Shown piece by piece: positions 37,953-46,626 of a stretch of DNA of 64,000 nucleotides (position 1 is the stretch's first letter; each line of letters opens with the position of its first letter). The notes under the pieces were generated by a model, which saw nothing but the letters and a program-made list of their open reading frames with translations, had not been told where the DNA came from and made no database searches. A program made the translations under genes and the position numbers. The DNA comes from Butyrivibrio sp. (GTDB lineage: Bacteria > Bacillota_A > Clostridia > Lachnospirales > Lachnospiraceae). The stretch covers positions 1 through 64,000 of the forward strand of contig JAILOW010000046.1 of assembly GCA_024690635.1 (NCBI GenBank), read 5' to 3'.

Positions 37953-37996
37953 AGTCGTCAAATCTTAAGGAAATCTTAAAGATTTGGCGGCTTTTT
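37953..37996 (+). terminator. Terminator of the mbl-flagellar operon
   Basis: A 14-bp stem (37953-37966 with 37979-37992, two wobbles) is followed by TTTTT just upstream of the recD2 promoter. Confidence 0.88.
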
Positions 37997-38008
37997 GTAT
38001 GCTATAAT
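37994..38008 (+). promoter_or_regulatory. Extended -10 promoter of recD2
   Basis: TGC-TATAAT (38000-38008) forms an extended -10 element; the -35 position has no good match. The ATG of recD2 starts eight bases after the -10 box, where transcription itself should begin. Confidence 0.6.
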
Positions 38009-38015
38009 TCAGTCT

Positions 38016-40262
38016 ATGGAAAAAATAAAAGGATATATTGACCATTTTTTATATAAAAACAGTGACAACGGCTATGGCGTTGTAAACCTGATAGCAGATA
38101 CGGAAGAGATCATTTGCACCGGTAGTTTCAATGATGCCGGAGTGGGAGATATGCTGGAGATAACCGGTGAATACGTTACGCACCCGGTTTACGGAAGGCA
38201 GTTCAAGGTAGCTTCCTACGAGATCACGGCACCTGATGATGTGGCTTCCATGCAGACTTATCTGGGGTCGGGTGCTATCAGCGGAATCGGAGAGGCGCTG
38301 GCAGCCAGGATAGTAAAAAAGTTCGGAGCGGACACCTTCAGGATCATCGAGGATGAACCTGAGCGCCTCGCAGAGGTTAAGGGCATAAGCGAGCGAAAGG
38401 CTCAGGACATAGCTCTTCAGATGGCGGAAAAAAAGGAGATGCGTGATGTGATGATCTTCCTTCAAAAGTACGGCATCGGTGGTGCCCTTGCGGTAAAGAT
38501 CTACAACACCTATGGCAGCAGGACTATCAGCGTTATAAGAGACAATCCCTACAGGCTCTGTGATGATATAAGCGGCATTGGCTTTAAGACAGCAGACGAG
38601 ATCGCAGAAAAGGTAGGTATAGAGGTGGACAGCGATTACCGCGTAAAAAGCGGTATCCTTTATGCACTTTTGCAGGCTGCGGCAGACGGCAACACCTATC
38701 TTCCCATGGACGAACTTGTGAAAAGAACTACGGAAGTCTTGGAGTCAAGGCCCGGGTACTATGTGGATGAAGAGGTTATACGTGTGCAGGCAGGAAATCT
38801 GTCCATGGATCACAAGCTGGTGATAAAGGGACAGGGTGAAGTCTATGCGTCCCACTATTACTACAAAGAGCAGGCGATTGCCGCTATGCTAAATGACCTT
38901 AATATCTCCGAAAAGATAACTCCCGCCGAGGAGGAATCCTACAAACAGAGGATCCTTGATATTGAGGAAAAAAAGAACATCATGCTCGACGACCTTCAAA
39001 GGGAGGCTGTCCTTAAGAGCATTTCCAACGGAGTAGTGATCATAACGGGAGGACCCGGAACGGGAAAGACCACTACCATCAACACCATCATCAACTATTA
39101 TGCCTCCTGCGGTCTTGATATCATGCTGGCGGCGCCTACGGGAAGAGCTGCCAAGAGAATGACCGAGGCAACGGGCTATGAGGCCAAGACCATACACAGA
39201 CTCCTGGAAGTCACAGGAGTTGTGGAGGATGGTGATAACTCCGGTACAGGAGCAAGGTTTGAAAAGAACTCCGACAACCCTCTGGAGGCAGATGCCATAA
39301 TCATCGACGAGATGTCCATGGTGGATGTGCATCTTTTCCATGCACTGTTAAAGGCCCTGGTGCCCGGAGTACACCTTATCCTTGTGGGAGACAGCTCCCA
39401 GCTTCCCAGTGTGGGCCCGGGGCAGATACTTGGAGATCTTATTGCCAGTGAGAGATTTCCTACGATATTTTTGAAAAAGATATTCAGGCAGGCGGAGGAA
39501 AGTGACATTGTCATGAACGCTCATCGTATTCACGGAGGTGAGATGCCTGTACTTGATAATAAGAGCAAGGATTTCTTTTTCCTGGAAAGAGATAACGCGT
39601 CGGTTATCTACAAGCACATGGTGCAGCTCATAAGGGACAAGCTCCCCGGCTACGTGGATGCAGAAGTATATGACATTCAGGTCCTTACACCCATGAAAAA
39701 AGGACCTCTCGGGGCGCAGCAGCTAAACCTCATCCTTCAGGAATATCTCAATCCTCCTGCTTCTTCAAAAAAAGAGCATGCGGTGGGTGATACGGTTTTC
39801 CGTGAGGGCGACAAGGTCATGCAGATAAAGAACAACTACCAGGCCCAGTGGGAGGTGGTTGGAAAATACAACATAGCAATCGATGCCGGAACAGGCATAT
39901 TCAACGGCGACATGGGAATTGTCAGAGAGATAAACGAGTACTCTCAGGATCTTGTGGTGGAATTCGACGAGCACAGGAGAGTGAGATATCCATTTGCATC
40001 TCTTGATGAACTGGAGCTTTCCTACGCCATCACTATTCACAAATCCCAGGGAAGCGAATATCCTGCCGTGATCATGCCGATACTGGGTGGCCCCAGGATG
40101 CTGCTTAACAGAAATCTCTTGTACACAGCGGTTACAAGGGCAAAGAGCACTGTCTGCGTTCTGGGTAGCAGGCAGACCATCAAAGAGATGGTGGACAATG
40201 AATTGCAGCTTAGAAGATATACGGGATTAAAGGACAGGATAGCAGAAGTATTTGATGTATAA
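38016..40262 (+). CDS. recD2: RecD2-type ATP-dependent DNA helicase
   Basis: A 748-residue SF1B helicase of the stand-alone RecD2 group: an N-terminal OB-like and helix-hairpin-helix region (GIGEALAARIVKKFG, GIGFKTADEIAEKVG), Walker A GGPGTGKTTTINTI, IIDEMSMVD, GDSSQLPSVGPG, and C-terminal LSYAITIHKSQGSEY. The start MEKIKGYIDHFLYKNSDNGY fits the family. No Shine-Dalgarno precedes the ATG. The role is DNA repair or replication-fork support without RecBC. Confidence 0.95.
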   Translation: MEKIKGYIDHFLYKNSDNGYGVVNLIADTEEIICTGSFNDAGVGDMLEITGEYVTHPVYGRQFKVASYEITAPDDVASMQTYLGSGAISGIGEALAARIVKKFGADTFRIIEDEPERLAEVKGISERKAQDIALQMAEKKEMRDVMIFLQKYGIGGALAVKIYNTYGSRTISVIRDNPYRLCDDISGIGFKTADEIAEKVGIEVDSDYRVKSGILYALLQAAADGNTYLPMDELVKRTTEVLESRPGYYVDEEVIRVQAGNLSMDHKLVIKGQGEVYASHYYYKEQAIAAMLNDLNISEKITPAEEESYKQRILDIEEKKNIMLDDLQREAVLKSISNGVVIITGGPGTGKTTTINTIINYYASCGLDIMLAAPTGRAAKRMTEATGYEAKTIHRLLEVTGVVEDGDNSGTGARFEKNSDNPLEADAIIIDEMSMVDVHLFHALLKALVPGVHLILVGDSSQLPSVGPGQILGDLIASERFPTIFLKKIFRQAEESDIVMNAHRIHGGEMPVLDNKSKDFFFLERDNASVIYKHMVQLIRDKLPGYVDAEVYDIQVLTPMKKGPLGAQQLNLILQEYLNPPASSKKEHAVGDTVFREGDKVMQIKNNYQAQWEVVGKYNIAIDAGTGIFNGDMGIVREINEYSQDLVVEFDEHRRVRYPFASLDELELSYAITIHKSQGSEYPAVIMPILGGPRMLLNRNLLYTAVTRAKSTVCVLGSRQTIKEMVDNELQLRRYTGLKDRIAEVFDV

Positions 40263-40998
40263 AGAAATAGGTAAAGCCCTTGATCTTATCTATCCCGGAA
40301 GGTGCCCTGTATGCGACGGAATACTTCCGGTGTTTGAGATAAAAAACGGCTCTTTGGGACCGGGAGGAAGGATACACAAAGAGTGTAAAAAGAAGATAAG
40401 GTATGTGGGCGACAATACCTGCATGAAGTGCGGAAAGCCGCTTTTGCAGGAGGATGATAAAGAGTATTGCGACGATTGCCGGAAAAGAAAGCATGTCTTT
40501 GACAGAGGCTTTTCTGTATTTGAGTACAGGAGCATCTCCGGATCCATATACAGGTTCAAGTATCAGAAAAGACAGGAATATGCGCAGTTTTATGCGGATG
40601 CATCGTTGAAAAAACTTGGAAAGGTTTTATCGCATCTTGGTATTGATGTGATCGTGCCGGTTCCAATGTATCCTAAAAAGGAGTGGCAGCGAGGGTACAA
40701 TCAGGCGTCTGTTTACGGGAAAGCTCTTTCCGAAAGGCTGTCGATCCCCTTTGCGGATGACCTGGTCCGGAGAACGAGAAATACAGTACCCATGAAGAGT
40801 TTGGATGTTTCCGGACGGCGCAATAATTTGAAAAAGGCTTTTAATATAATACGAAATGATGTAAAATTTAAGTGTATACTCATTATTGATGACATCTATA
40901 CAACCGGAAGTACCATTGACGCGATCGCCCATGAGTTTCGGATGGCAGGTGCGGAAAAGGTTTATTTTCTGACGCTGGCTATCGGGCAAACTACTTAA
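40255..40998 (+). CDS. ComF family protein (ComFC-like phosphoribosyltransferase)
   Basis: A 247-residue protein: the N-terminal zinc-finger CPVCDG, CMKCGKP and YCDDCRK, a PRTase domain with IVPVPMYPKKEWQRGYNQA, and the PRPP motif ILIIDDIYTTGSTI. ComFC is needed for DNA uptake in competent B. subtilis. It overlaps recD2 by eight bases and precedes yvyF, as in B. subtilis comFC-yvyF. Confidence 0.9.
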   Translation: MYKEIGKALDLIYPGRCPVCDGILPVFEIKNGSLGPGGRIHKECKKKIRYVGDNTCMKCGKPLLQEDDKEYCDDCRKRKHVFDRGFSVFEYRSISGSIYRFKYQKRQEYAQFYADASLKKLGKVLSHLGIDVIVPVPMYPKKEWQRGYNQASVYGKALSERLSIPFADDLVRRTRNTVPMKSLDVSGRRNNLKKAFNIIRNDVKFKCILIIDDIYTTGSTIDAIAHEFRMAGAEKVYFLTLAIGQTT

Positions 40999-41017
40999 AA
41001 TAAATGGAGGTCTTTAC

Positions 41018-41425
41018 ATGAACTTACGTAATTGTGCAAGATGCGGAAAGATGTTTAATTACATCGGAGGCCAGACTATCTGCGAGCCTTGCAAGAAGGC
41101 TGTCGAAGAGGATTTTCAGAAGGTTAAACAGTACATAACCGAGAATCCCGGTGCCTCACTCAAGCAGATCTCTGAGGATAATGAGGTTCCTACCAAGCAG
41201 ATCCAGCAGTGGATCCGTGAGGAGAGACTTATGTTTTCAAAGGATTCGCCCATTCAGCTTCTGTGCGAAAACTGCGGCGACCCTATCCAGACAGGAAGGT
41301 TTTGTGCTAAATGCAAGGCCAAAATGGCTAACACTTTGAACAGTACATTTGCCAAGCCCAAGCCTCAGCTTCAGCAGCCCGCCAAAAAGGACAGCAAGGC
41401 AGGTATGCGCTTCCTGGATACCTAA
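41018..41425 (+). CDS. YvyF-like flagellar operon protein
   Basis: A 135-residue protein with an N-terminal zinc ribbon (CARCGKMF and CEPCKK), a central helix-turn-helix-like part (GASLKQISEDNEVPTKQIQQWIRE), and a second zinc ribbon (CENCGDP and CAKCKAK). It matches the YvyF family found next to flagellar and comF genes, and acts as a regulator of flagellar genes. Here no flgM follows. Confidence 0.85.
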   Translation: MNLRNCARCGKMFNYIGGQTICEPCKKAVEEDFQKVKQYITENPGASLKQISEDNEVPTKQIQQWIREERLMFSKDSPIQLLCENCGDPIQTGRFCAKCKAKMANTLNSTFAKPKPQLQQPAKKDSKAGMRFLDT

Positions 41426-41434
41426 GGAGCAGCG

Positions 41435-41830
41435 ATGTTAAATGAAGAAAAAGTCATTCTTATGACCAGAATGGCTGCTTTCATAGATCGTGAAGGCAAA
41501 AAGAACGATGCGATAAACACATATTTTAAAAGCGATTACGTTGGATTTAACGTGATCAAATCTGTGATCAGCGCAACAATAGTTTTTGCCATCTTTGTAG
41601 CGACCTATGTTCTGTGCAATTTTGAAATGGTTTTATCCAATCTCTACAATACGGAAAATCTATTGGCTATAGGCAGGAGGTTCTTGATATATTACCTCCT
41701 GCTTGTTGGCGTGTATTCTCTTGCATCATATGTCATTTATTCCTATCGTTACTCCAAGATGCGTAAGAGTATGAAGGCATATTATGGGAATCTCAAAAAA
41801 TTAGCCAGAATATACGAAAAGGAACAGTGA
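41435..41830 (+). CDS. Two-helix membrane protein of unknown function
   Basis: A 131-residue protein not recognised as a known family. Two strongly hydrophobic segments (about residues 42-62 and 79-100) are flanked by charged ends; both termini should be cytoplasmic. The C-terminus is Lys/Tyr-rich (KMRKSMKAYYGNLKKLARIYEKE). It starts 10 bases after the yvyF-like gene and ends one base before the next. Confidence 0.7.
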   Translation: MLNEEKVILMTRMAAFIDREGKKNDAINTYFKSDYVGFNVIKSVISATIVFAIFVATYVLCNFEMVLSNLYNTENLLAIGRRFLIYYLLLVGVYSLASYVIYSYRYSKMRKSMKAYYGNLKKLARIYEKEQ

Positions 41831-41831
41831 C

Positions 41832-42779
41832 ATGACATCTTTGTTGGAATTCAAACAGTATCTGAAGAAGTTTTACAGTAAATTTGAGGTTTACATTACC
41901 TATCTGTGGAAGTTTCTCCTTGCTCTTGTATCCCTTCTTGTTATCAACAGCAAGCTTGGATTTATGGAGCCGCTGACAAACACCGCGATAGTGATGATGG
42001 CTTCTCTTTTGTGCGCAATACTTCCGCCCAATTTCATAGTGCTTATGGCTTCTGTATTCATTCTTGGCCATCTGTATCACCTGGCGGTTGAGTGTGCGCT
42101 CATTGCCTTTATTGTATTTCTTTTGATGTTTCTCATGTATTTCAGATTCTCACCAAAGGATACACTTGCAGTTTTGCTTACACCTATATTTTTCTTTATG
42201 CACATTCCCTATGTGATGCCCCTTGCCATGGGACTTCTGGGAACACCTGCATCAGTGGTGTCGGTATCCTTCGGACTTGTGATCTCTTATATGCTCACTT
42301 ACTTTTCTGCCAACGCTGCAAGCTTTGGAAGTGAGGGCGTAGAGGAGGCTGCCAATGAGTTTCAGACCATCCTGACAGGTATCATCGGCAACAAGAGCAT
42401 GATGGTCATGATCATAGCATTTGCAGTGGCACTTGTGATCGTTTACCTCATCAGAAGGTCTTCTGCCGATTATTCATGGAAGATCGCCATTGCATCAGGC
42501 GCAGTGAGTCTTATTATTTTCATCCTCATAGGAAACCTCGTGGGCAAGACTGAGATTTCCCTTGGAGGAGTTGTATTCGGAACAATAGTATCAGCTCTTT
42601 TGATGCTTATTATAGAATTCCTTTTCTTTAACGTGGATTACACCAGAACAGAAAAGGTTCAGTTTGAAGACGACGAGTATTATTACTACGTAAAAGCAGT
42701 ACCGAAGGTGACCGTTGCGGCACCTGAGAGAAAGGTTAAGAAGATAAACCGTGCCAGCCAGCAAAGCGGCAACAGGTAA
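41832..42779 (+). CDS. Polytopic membrane protein of unknown function upstream of cdaA
   Basis: A 315-residue protein with about eight predicted membrane helices (roughly 25-270). It ends in a cytoplasmic tail: an acidic-aromatic patch FEDDEYYYYVKAVPKV followed by basic residues. No known family was recognised. It shares an operon with the preceding two-helix protein and with cdaA (9 bases downstream), suggesting a role linked to cyclic di-AMP or wall homeostasis. Confidence 0.75.
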   Translation: MTSLLEFKQYLKKFYSKFEVYITYLWKFLLALVSLLVINSKLGFMEPLTNTAIVMMASLLCAILPPNFIVLMASVFILGHLYHLAVECALIAFIVFLLMFLMYFRFSPKDTLAVLLTPIFFFMHIPYVMPLAMGLLGTPASVVSVSFGLVISYMLTYFSANAASFGSEGVEEAANEFQTILTGIIGNKSMMVMIIAFAVALVIVYLIRRSSADYSWKIAIASGAVSLIIFILIGNLVGKTEISLGGVVFGTIVSALLMLIIEFLFFNVDYTRTEKVQFEDDEYYYYVKAVPKVTVAAPERKVKKINRASQQSGNR

Positions 42780-42787
42780 GGGAAGCG

Positions 42788-43660
42788 ATGCCTCAGATTG
42801 ATTTTGACTTACTTTTTGATTTTAACAGAGCCAGCTTTCACATGCCGAATGTGAGGATCCCTGATATTCTCGAAATACTTATCATTGCATTTCTTGTTTA
42901 TCACATTCTTGTCTGGGCCAGAAACACCAGGCTGTGGTCTCTTTTAAAGGGACTCATAGTTATTGTGGTGTTTATTGTTGTGTGCGCATTTTTCAACATG
43001 ACCACAATTTTGTGGATCGTGGAAAAAGCTCTCAGTATAGCCATTATAGCCATGGTGGTTATTTTGCAGCCGGAACTTCGAAAGGCTTTGGAAGAGCTTG
43101 GAAGGAAGAATTTCTTTTCAAATTTCCTTGCACTGGGTGATCCCAAGAGTTCCGGAAGGTTCTCCGACAAGACTTTAAATGAGATAACAAGAGCCTGCGT
43201 AGAGATGGCAAAAGTCAGGACCGGAGCTCTTATAGTTATTGAACAGACACATCCTCTTACGGAATACGAAAGAACCGGAATAGAAGTGGACGGCGTTGTT
43301 ACCAGCCAGCTTCTTTTAAATATCTTTGAACACAACACACCTCTTCATGACGGTGCTGTCATAATCAGGGGCGACAGAGTTACTTCCGCAACCTGCTATC
43401 TTCCTCTTTCTGACAATATGGGAATTGGAAAAGAGCTGGGTACAAGACACAGAGCCGGAATCGGCGTATCGGAAGTTACCGACTCCCTGACTATCATTGT
43501 TTCAGAGGAAACCGGTAAGATAAGCGTAGCCTACGAAGGTGAGCTTGAGAGGGCTCTTGACAGCGACAGACTCAGAGAGAGACTTCGAATGATACAGAAT
43601 AAACACGTGGAAGAAACGCCTATAAAACAACTCGCGAGAAAGGCCAAGGTGAGAAAATGA
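42788..43660 (+). CDS. cdaA: Diadenylate cyclase CdaA
   Basis: A 290-residue c-di-AMP synthase. Three N-terminal membrane helices (about 25-95) precede the DAC domain, with catalytic motifs HDGAVIIRGDRV (DGA) and LGTRHRAGIGVSE (RHR). It makes cyclic di-AMP from two ATP, controlling potassium and osmolyte balance and wall integrity. It overlaps the ybbR gene by four bases (ATGA). Confidence 0.97.
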   Translation: MPQIDFDLLFDFNRASFHMPNVRIPDILEILIIAFLVYHILVWARNTRLWSLLKGLIVIVVFIVVCAFFNMTTILWIVEKALSIAIIAMVVILQPELRKALEELGRKNFFSNFLALGDPKSSGRFSDKTLNEITRACVEMAKVRTGALIVIEQTHPLTEYERTGIEVDGVVTSQLLLNIFEHNTPLHDGAVIIRGDRVTSATCYLPLSDNMGIGKELGTRHRAGIGVSEVTDSLTIIVSEETGKISVAYEGELERALDSDRLRERLRMIQNKHVEETPIKQLARKAKVRK

Positions 43661-44937
43661 AGAAACTTACGGCCAACTGGGGACTTAAACTGGCGTCGCT
43701 TCTTTTTGCCATGGTACTGTGGTTTTTGGTCACCAATATCAACGACCCCATTACCTCGGTCAGATATGCCAATATCCCCGTTACACTTAAAAATACAAAC
43801 CTTATAACAGAAAAAGATCAGGTGTGCACCGTTCTTGACGGAAGCGATACCATCAGCAGCGTCACGGTTTATGCACCCAGATCCATCATTGATTCCCTGA
43901 GCCAGAACAATATCGTGGCTACAGCGGACATTCAGGATCTTACAAGCCTTAATACCGTATCGGTATTTGTTACTACCAACAAATACAGTGACAGGATTGA
44001 AAAGATAGTTCCAAGTTCTGATGTGGTGAAGCTCAGCGTCGAGAAGAAAGCTTCCAAGTCGCTGGCGCTCACGGCCACAACTTCCGGAACTCTTGCGGAC
44101 GGATTTATCATCGGAGATGTGACAACGGAGCAGAACATGGTCAGGGTAAGCGGACCTGAATCTGCCGTTGAGAGCGTGGCATCAGCTTCTGTTGATGTGG
44201 ATGTTACGGGATTTACCTCCAACATCGGAACCGATGCGGACATTATCCTTTATGACAGCGAAGGAAACGAACTTGATCCCAACGAACTGTCTCTTAGCAT
44301 GAATATCAAGACAGTCAGGGTCAATGTAGTGATCTACGAGACAAAATATGTGCCTCTTTCCTATACAGTAAAGGGAGATGCCGCAAGCGGTTATGCTTTC
44401 ACCGGAGAAGTTGAGAGTAATCCCGAGGAAGTTCTTTTGGCAGGACGCACAAGCGTGATATCCTCCATAAACGAACTGAAGGTTGAGGACGAGGGCCTTG
44501 ATATTACAGGCCAGAGCTCCAATTTCAACTATACCGTTGAACTTAAGCCACAGCTTCCAAGCGGTGTGATCTTCGGAGATCCCGACTTTGGCGGAACAGC
44601 AGCAGTGGTGGTACATATTGCTCCTGTTGTGGAAGAGACCTTCGATGTTTCAATGTCCCACATAAACATAGAAGGTGAAGCAGAAGGCTATAAGGTCTTC
44701 GTTGATGACAGCGAAAATGATACTGTTTCCGTAACCCTTACGGGTCTTGGAGAAACAATCAGAGATATAACACCTGCTCAGCTTACAGGTACAGTCAGCA
44801 TAGATGATATCCTCAAGGATAACGATCTTACGGAAATGAAAGCAGGAACCTACAGCGCAGAGATAACATGGGATCTTCCCGGCGGGGTAAAAGAGAAATC
44901 TCCTGTCAGCGTTCATGTTATAGCTGAGGAAAAGTAA
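43657..44937 (+). CDS. cdaR: YbbR-domain protein (CdaA regulator)
   Basis: A 426-residue protein. One N-terminal helix (about 8-26, with LASLLFAMVLWFLVTN) anchors four extracellular YbbR repeats. The known partner YbbR/CdaR modulates CdaA. This is the c-di-AMP factor, not the sugar-diacid regulator sharing the name. It overlaps cdaA by four bases and precedes glmM, the standard order. Confidence 0.92.
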   Translation: MKKLTANWGLKLASLLFAMVLWFLVTNINDPITSVRYANIPVTLKNTNLITEKDQVCTVLDGSDTISSVTVYAPRSIIDSLSQNNIVATADIQDLTSLNTVSVFVTTNKYSDRIEKIVPSSDVVKLSVEKKASKSLALTATTSGTLADGFIIGDVTTEQNMVRVSGPESAVESVASASVDVDVTGFTSNIGTDADIILYDSEGNELDPNELSLSMNIKTVRVNVVIYETKYVPLSYTVKGDAASGYAFTGEVESNPEEVLLAGRTSVISSINELKVEDEGLDITGQSSNFNYTVELKPQLPSGVIFGDPDFGGTAAVVVHIAPVVEETFDVSMSHINIEGEAEGYKVFVDDSENDTVSVTLTGLGETIRDITPAQLTGTVSIDDILKDNDLTEMKAGTYSAEITWDLPGGVKEKSPVSVHVIAEEK

Positions 44938-44958
44938 AGAGAAATAAGAGGAAATGAA

Positions 44959-46308
44959 ATGAGCAGATTATTTGGAACTGATGGAGTAAGAGGAGTAGCG
45001 AACGACGAACTGACACCGCTTTTAGCTATGCAGCTCGGACAGGCCGGCGCCTACGTTCTTTCAAAAGAGGTAAATCACAGACCCACCATTATGGTTGGAT
45101 GCGATACAAGACTTTCAGGAGACATGCTTGCAAGCGCACTTATGGCAGGAGCGTGCTCAGTGGGAGCAGACGTTGTAAATCTCGGAGTCATTCCCACACC
45201 CGGTGTTGCTTACCTTACTCAGAAATACAGAGTGGATGCAGGAGTAGTTATTTCCGCATCTCACAATCCCATGGAATTTAACGGAATCAAGTTCTTTGAC
45301 GGAAACGGCTACAAGCTTCCCGATGCACTTGAGGATGAGATAGAAGCTCTTATCAGAAATGACATGGAGGGCATCAAGATGCCCACAGGTGCCGGCATCG
45401 GCAGGATCAAGGTTCGTACCGACGCGCGTGAGGAGTATATCAACCACAACCTCAATGCCGTAGATATCAGCCTTTCCGGCATGAAGGTGGTTATGGACTG
45501 TGCTGAAGGCGCTTCCTACTACACTTCCGTAGAAGCCATCAGACAGCTTGGAGCTGAAGTGGTAGTTATCCATAACAATCCCGACGGAACCAACATCAAC
45601 GCTAACTGCGGCTCAACTCACATGGAAGAGCTCATGGGAAGAGTTGTTACCGAAAAAGCAAATATCGGGCTTGCTTTTGATGGCGATGCAGACAGATTCC
45701 TTGCCGTTGATGAAAACGGTAAGATGGTGGACGGCGACGAGATCATGGCCATCATCGGAAAATACATGAAAGAAAACGGCAAGCTGAAAAAAGATACTAT
45801 CGTGGCTACCGTGATGAGCAACCTTGGATTCTTCAAGATGGGTGAAAGAGAAAAGATCCAGATCGACAAGACCAAGGTTGGAGACAGATACGTTCTTGAG
45901 CACATGAAGGAGATCGGTGCAAACCTCGGCGGCGAGCAGTCGGGACACATCATCTTCCTTGATGACAATACAACAGGTGACGGACTTTTATCAGCACTTC
46001 ACCTGCTTGAGGTTATGGTAAACACCGGCAAGCCTCTTTCAGAGCTTGCAAAGGTTATGGAGGTTATGCCTCAGGCCCTGGTAAATGCTCATGTTCCTAC
46101 ACATAAAAAGGATGCATACATGGACTACCCCGAGATCGCATCTGCTATCGAGAACCTTGAAAAGCAGTTTGCAGGCGACGGAAGAGTTCTTATCAGACCT
46201 TCAGGAACAGAGCCCCTTGTCAGAGTTATGATCGAGGGTAAGGACCAGGTAAAGATTGATGAAGAGGCCAAAAAGCTTGCGGCTCTCATCGAGGAGGTTA
46301 TGCTTTGA
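44959..46308 (+). CDS. glmM: Phosphoglucosamine mutase GlmM
   Basis: A 449-residue enzyme converting glucosamine-6-P to glucosamine-1-P for UDP-GlcNAc. Motifs are MSRLFGTDGVRG, the phosphoserine loop SASHNPMEFNG (Ser101), metal loop FDGDADR and sugar loop GGEQSGH, and the phosphate-binding RPSGTEPLVRVM. In related bacteria GlmM binds and inhibits CdaA. Confidence 0.98.
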   Translation: MSRLFGTDGVRGVANDELTPLLAMQLGQAGAYVLSKEVNHRPTIMVGCDTRLSGDMLASALMAGACSVGADVVNLGVIPTPGVAYLTQKYRVDAGVVISASHNPMEFNGIKFFDGNGYKLPDALEDEIEALIRNDMEGIKMPTGAGIGRIKVRTDAREEYINHNLNAVDISLSGMKVVMDCAEGASYYTSVEAIRQLGAEVVVIHNNPDGTNINANCGSTHMEELMGRVVTEKANIGLAFDGDADRFLAVDENGKMVDGDEIMAIIGKYMKENGKLKKDTIVATVMSNLGFFKMGEREKIQIDKTKVGDRYVLEHMKEIGANLGGEQSGHIIFLDDNTTGDGLLSALHLLEVMVNTGKPLSELAKVMEVMPQALVNAHVPTHKKDAYMDYPEIASAIENLEKQFAGDGRVLIRPSGTEPLVRVMIEGKDQVKIDEEAKKLAALIEEVML

Positions 46309-46309
46309 T

Positions 46310-46573
46310 ATGATTACACAGAAAGTAGTTATTACTAATCCCACCGGCTTGCATCTTCGCCCTGCGGGAAATCTGTGCAAGGTTGCGATGAATTACAAGT
46401 CACATATCACCTTTTGTTACGGTGATAATACGGCAAATGCAAAGAGTGTTTTGAGTGTTCTTGGGGCCTGCGTTAAATGTGGGGATGAACTTGAGTTTAA
46501 ATGCGACGGTCCCGATGAAGAAGAGGCCATGGAAGCCCTTGTTCACGCCATAGAAACCGGACTTGGCGAGTAA
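46310..46573 (+). CDS. HPr family phosphocarrier protein (His15 present)
   Basis: An 87-residue HPr with the catalytic histidine exactly at position 15 (GLHLRPAG) and a serine at position 46 (AKSVLSVL), though the surrounding SIMG of most HPr is replaced by SVLS. It ends in ETGLGE like B. subtilis HPr. Beside glmM, no enzyme I gene is nearby. It is the mirror of the His-less paralogue at 9880-10110. It starts one base after the glmM stop. Confidence 0.88.
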   Translation: MITQKVVITNPTGLHLRPAGNLCKVAMNYKSHITFCYGDNTANAKSVLSVLGACVKCGDELEFKCDGPDEEEAMEALVHAIETGLGE

Positions 46574-46591
46574 TTTTTTGTATGCTAGAAT
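46563..46591 (+). promoter_or_regulatory. Promoter of the DUF3048 lipoprotein gene
   Basis: TTGGCG (46563-46568, inside the HPr end) and TGC-TAGAAT (46583-46591) with 17-bp spacing, an extended -10 element. The sequence TTTTTGTATGCTA is shared with the recD2 promoter. Confidence 0.65.
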
Positions 46592-46626
46592 CACAGAAGT
46601 ATTAGGCAAAGAGAGGAAAATTTGGT

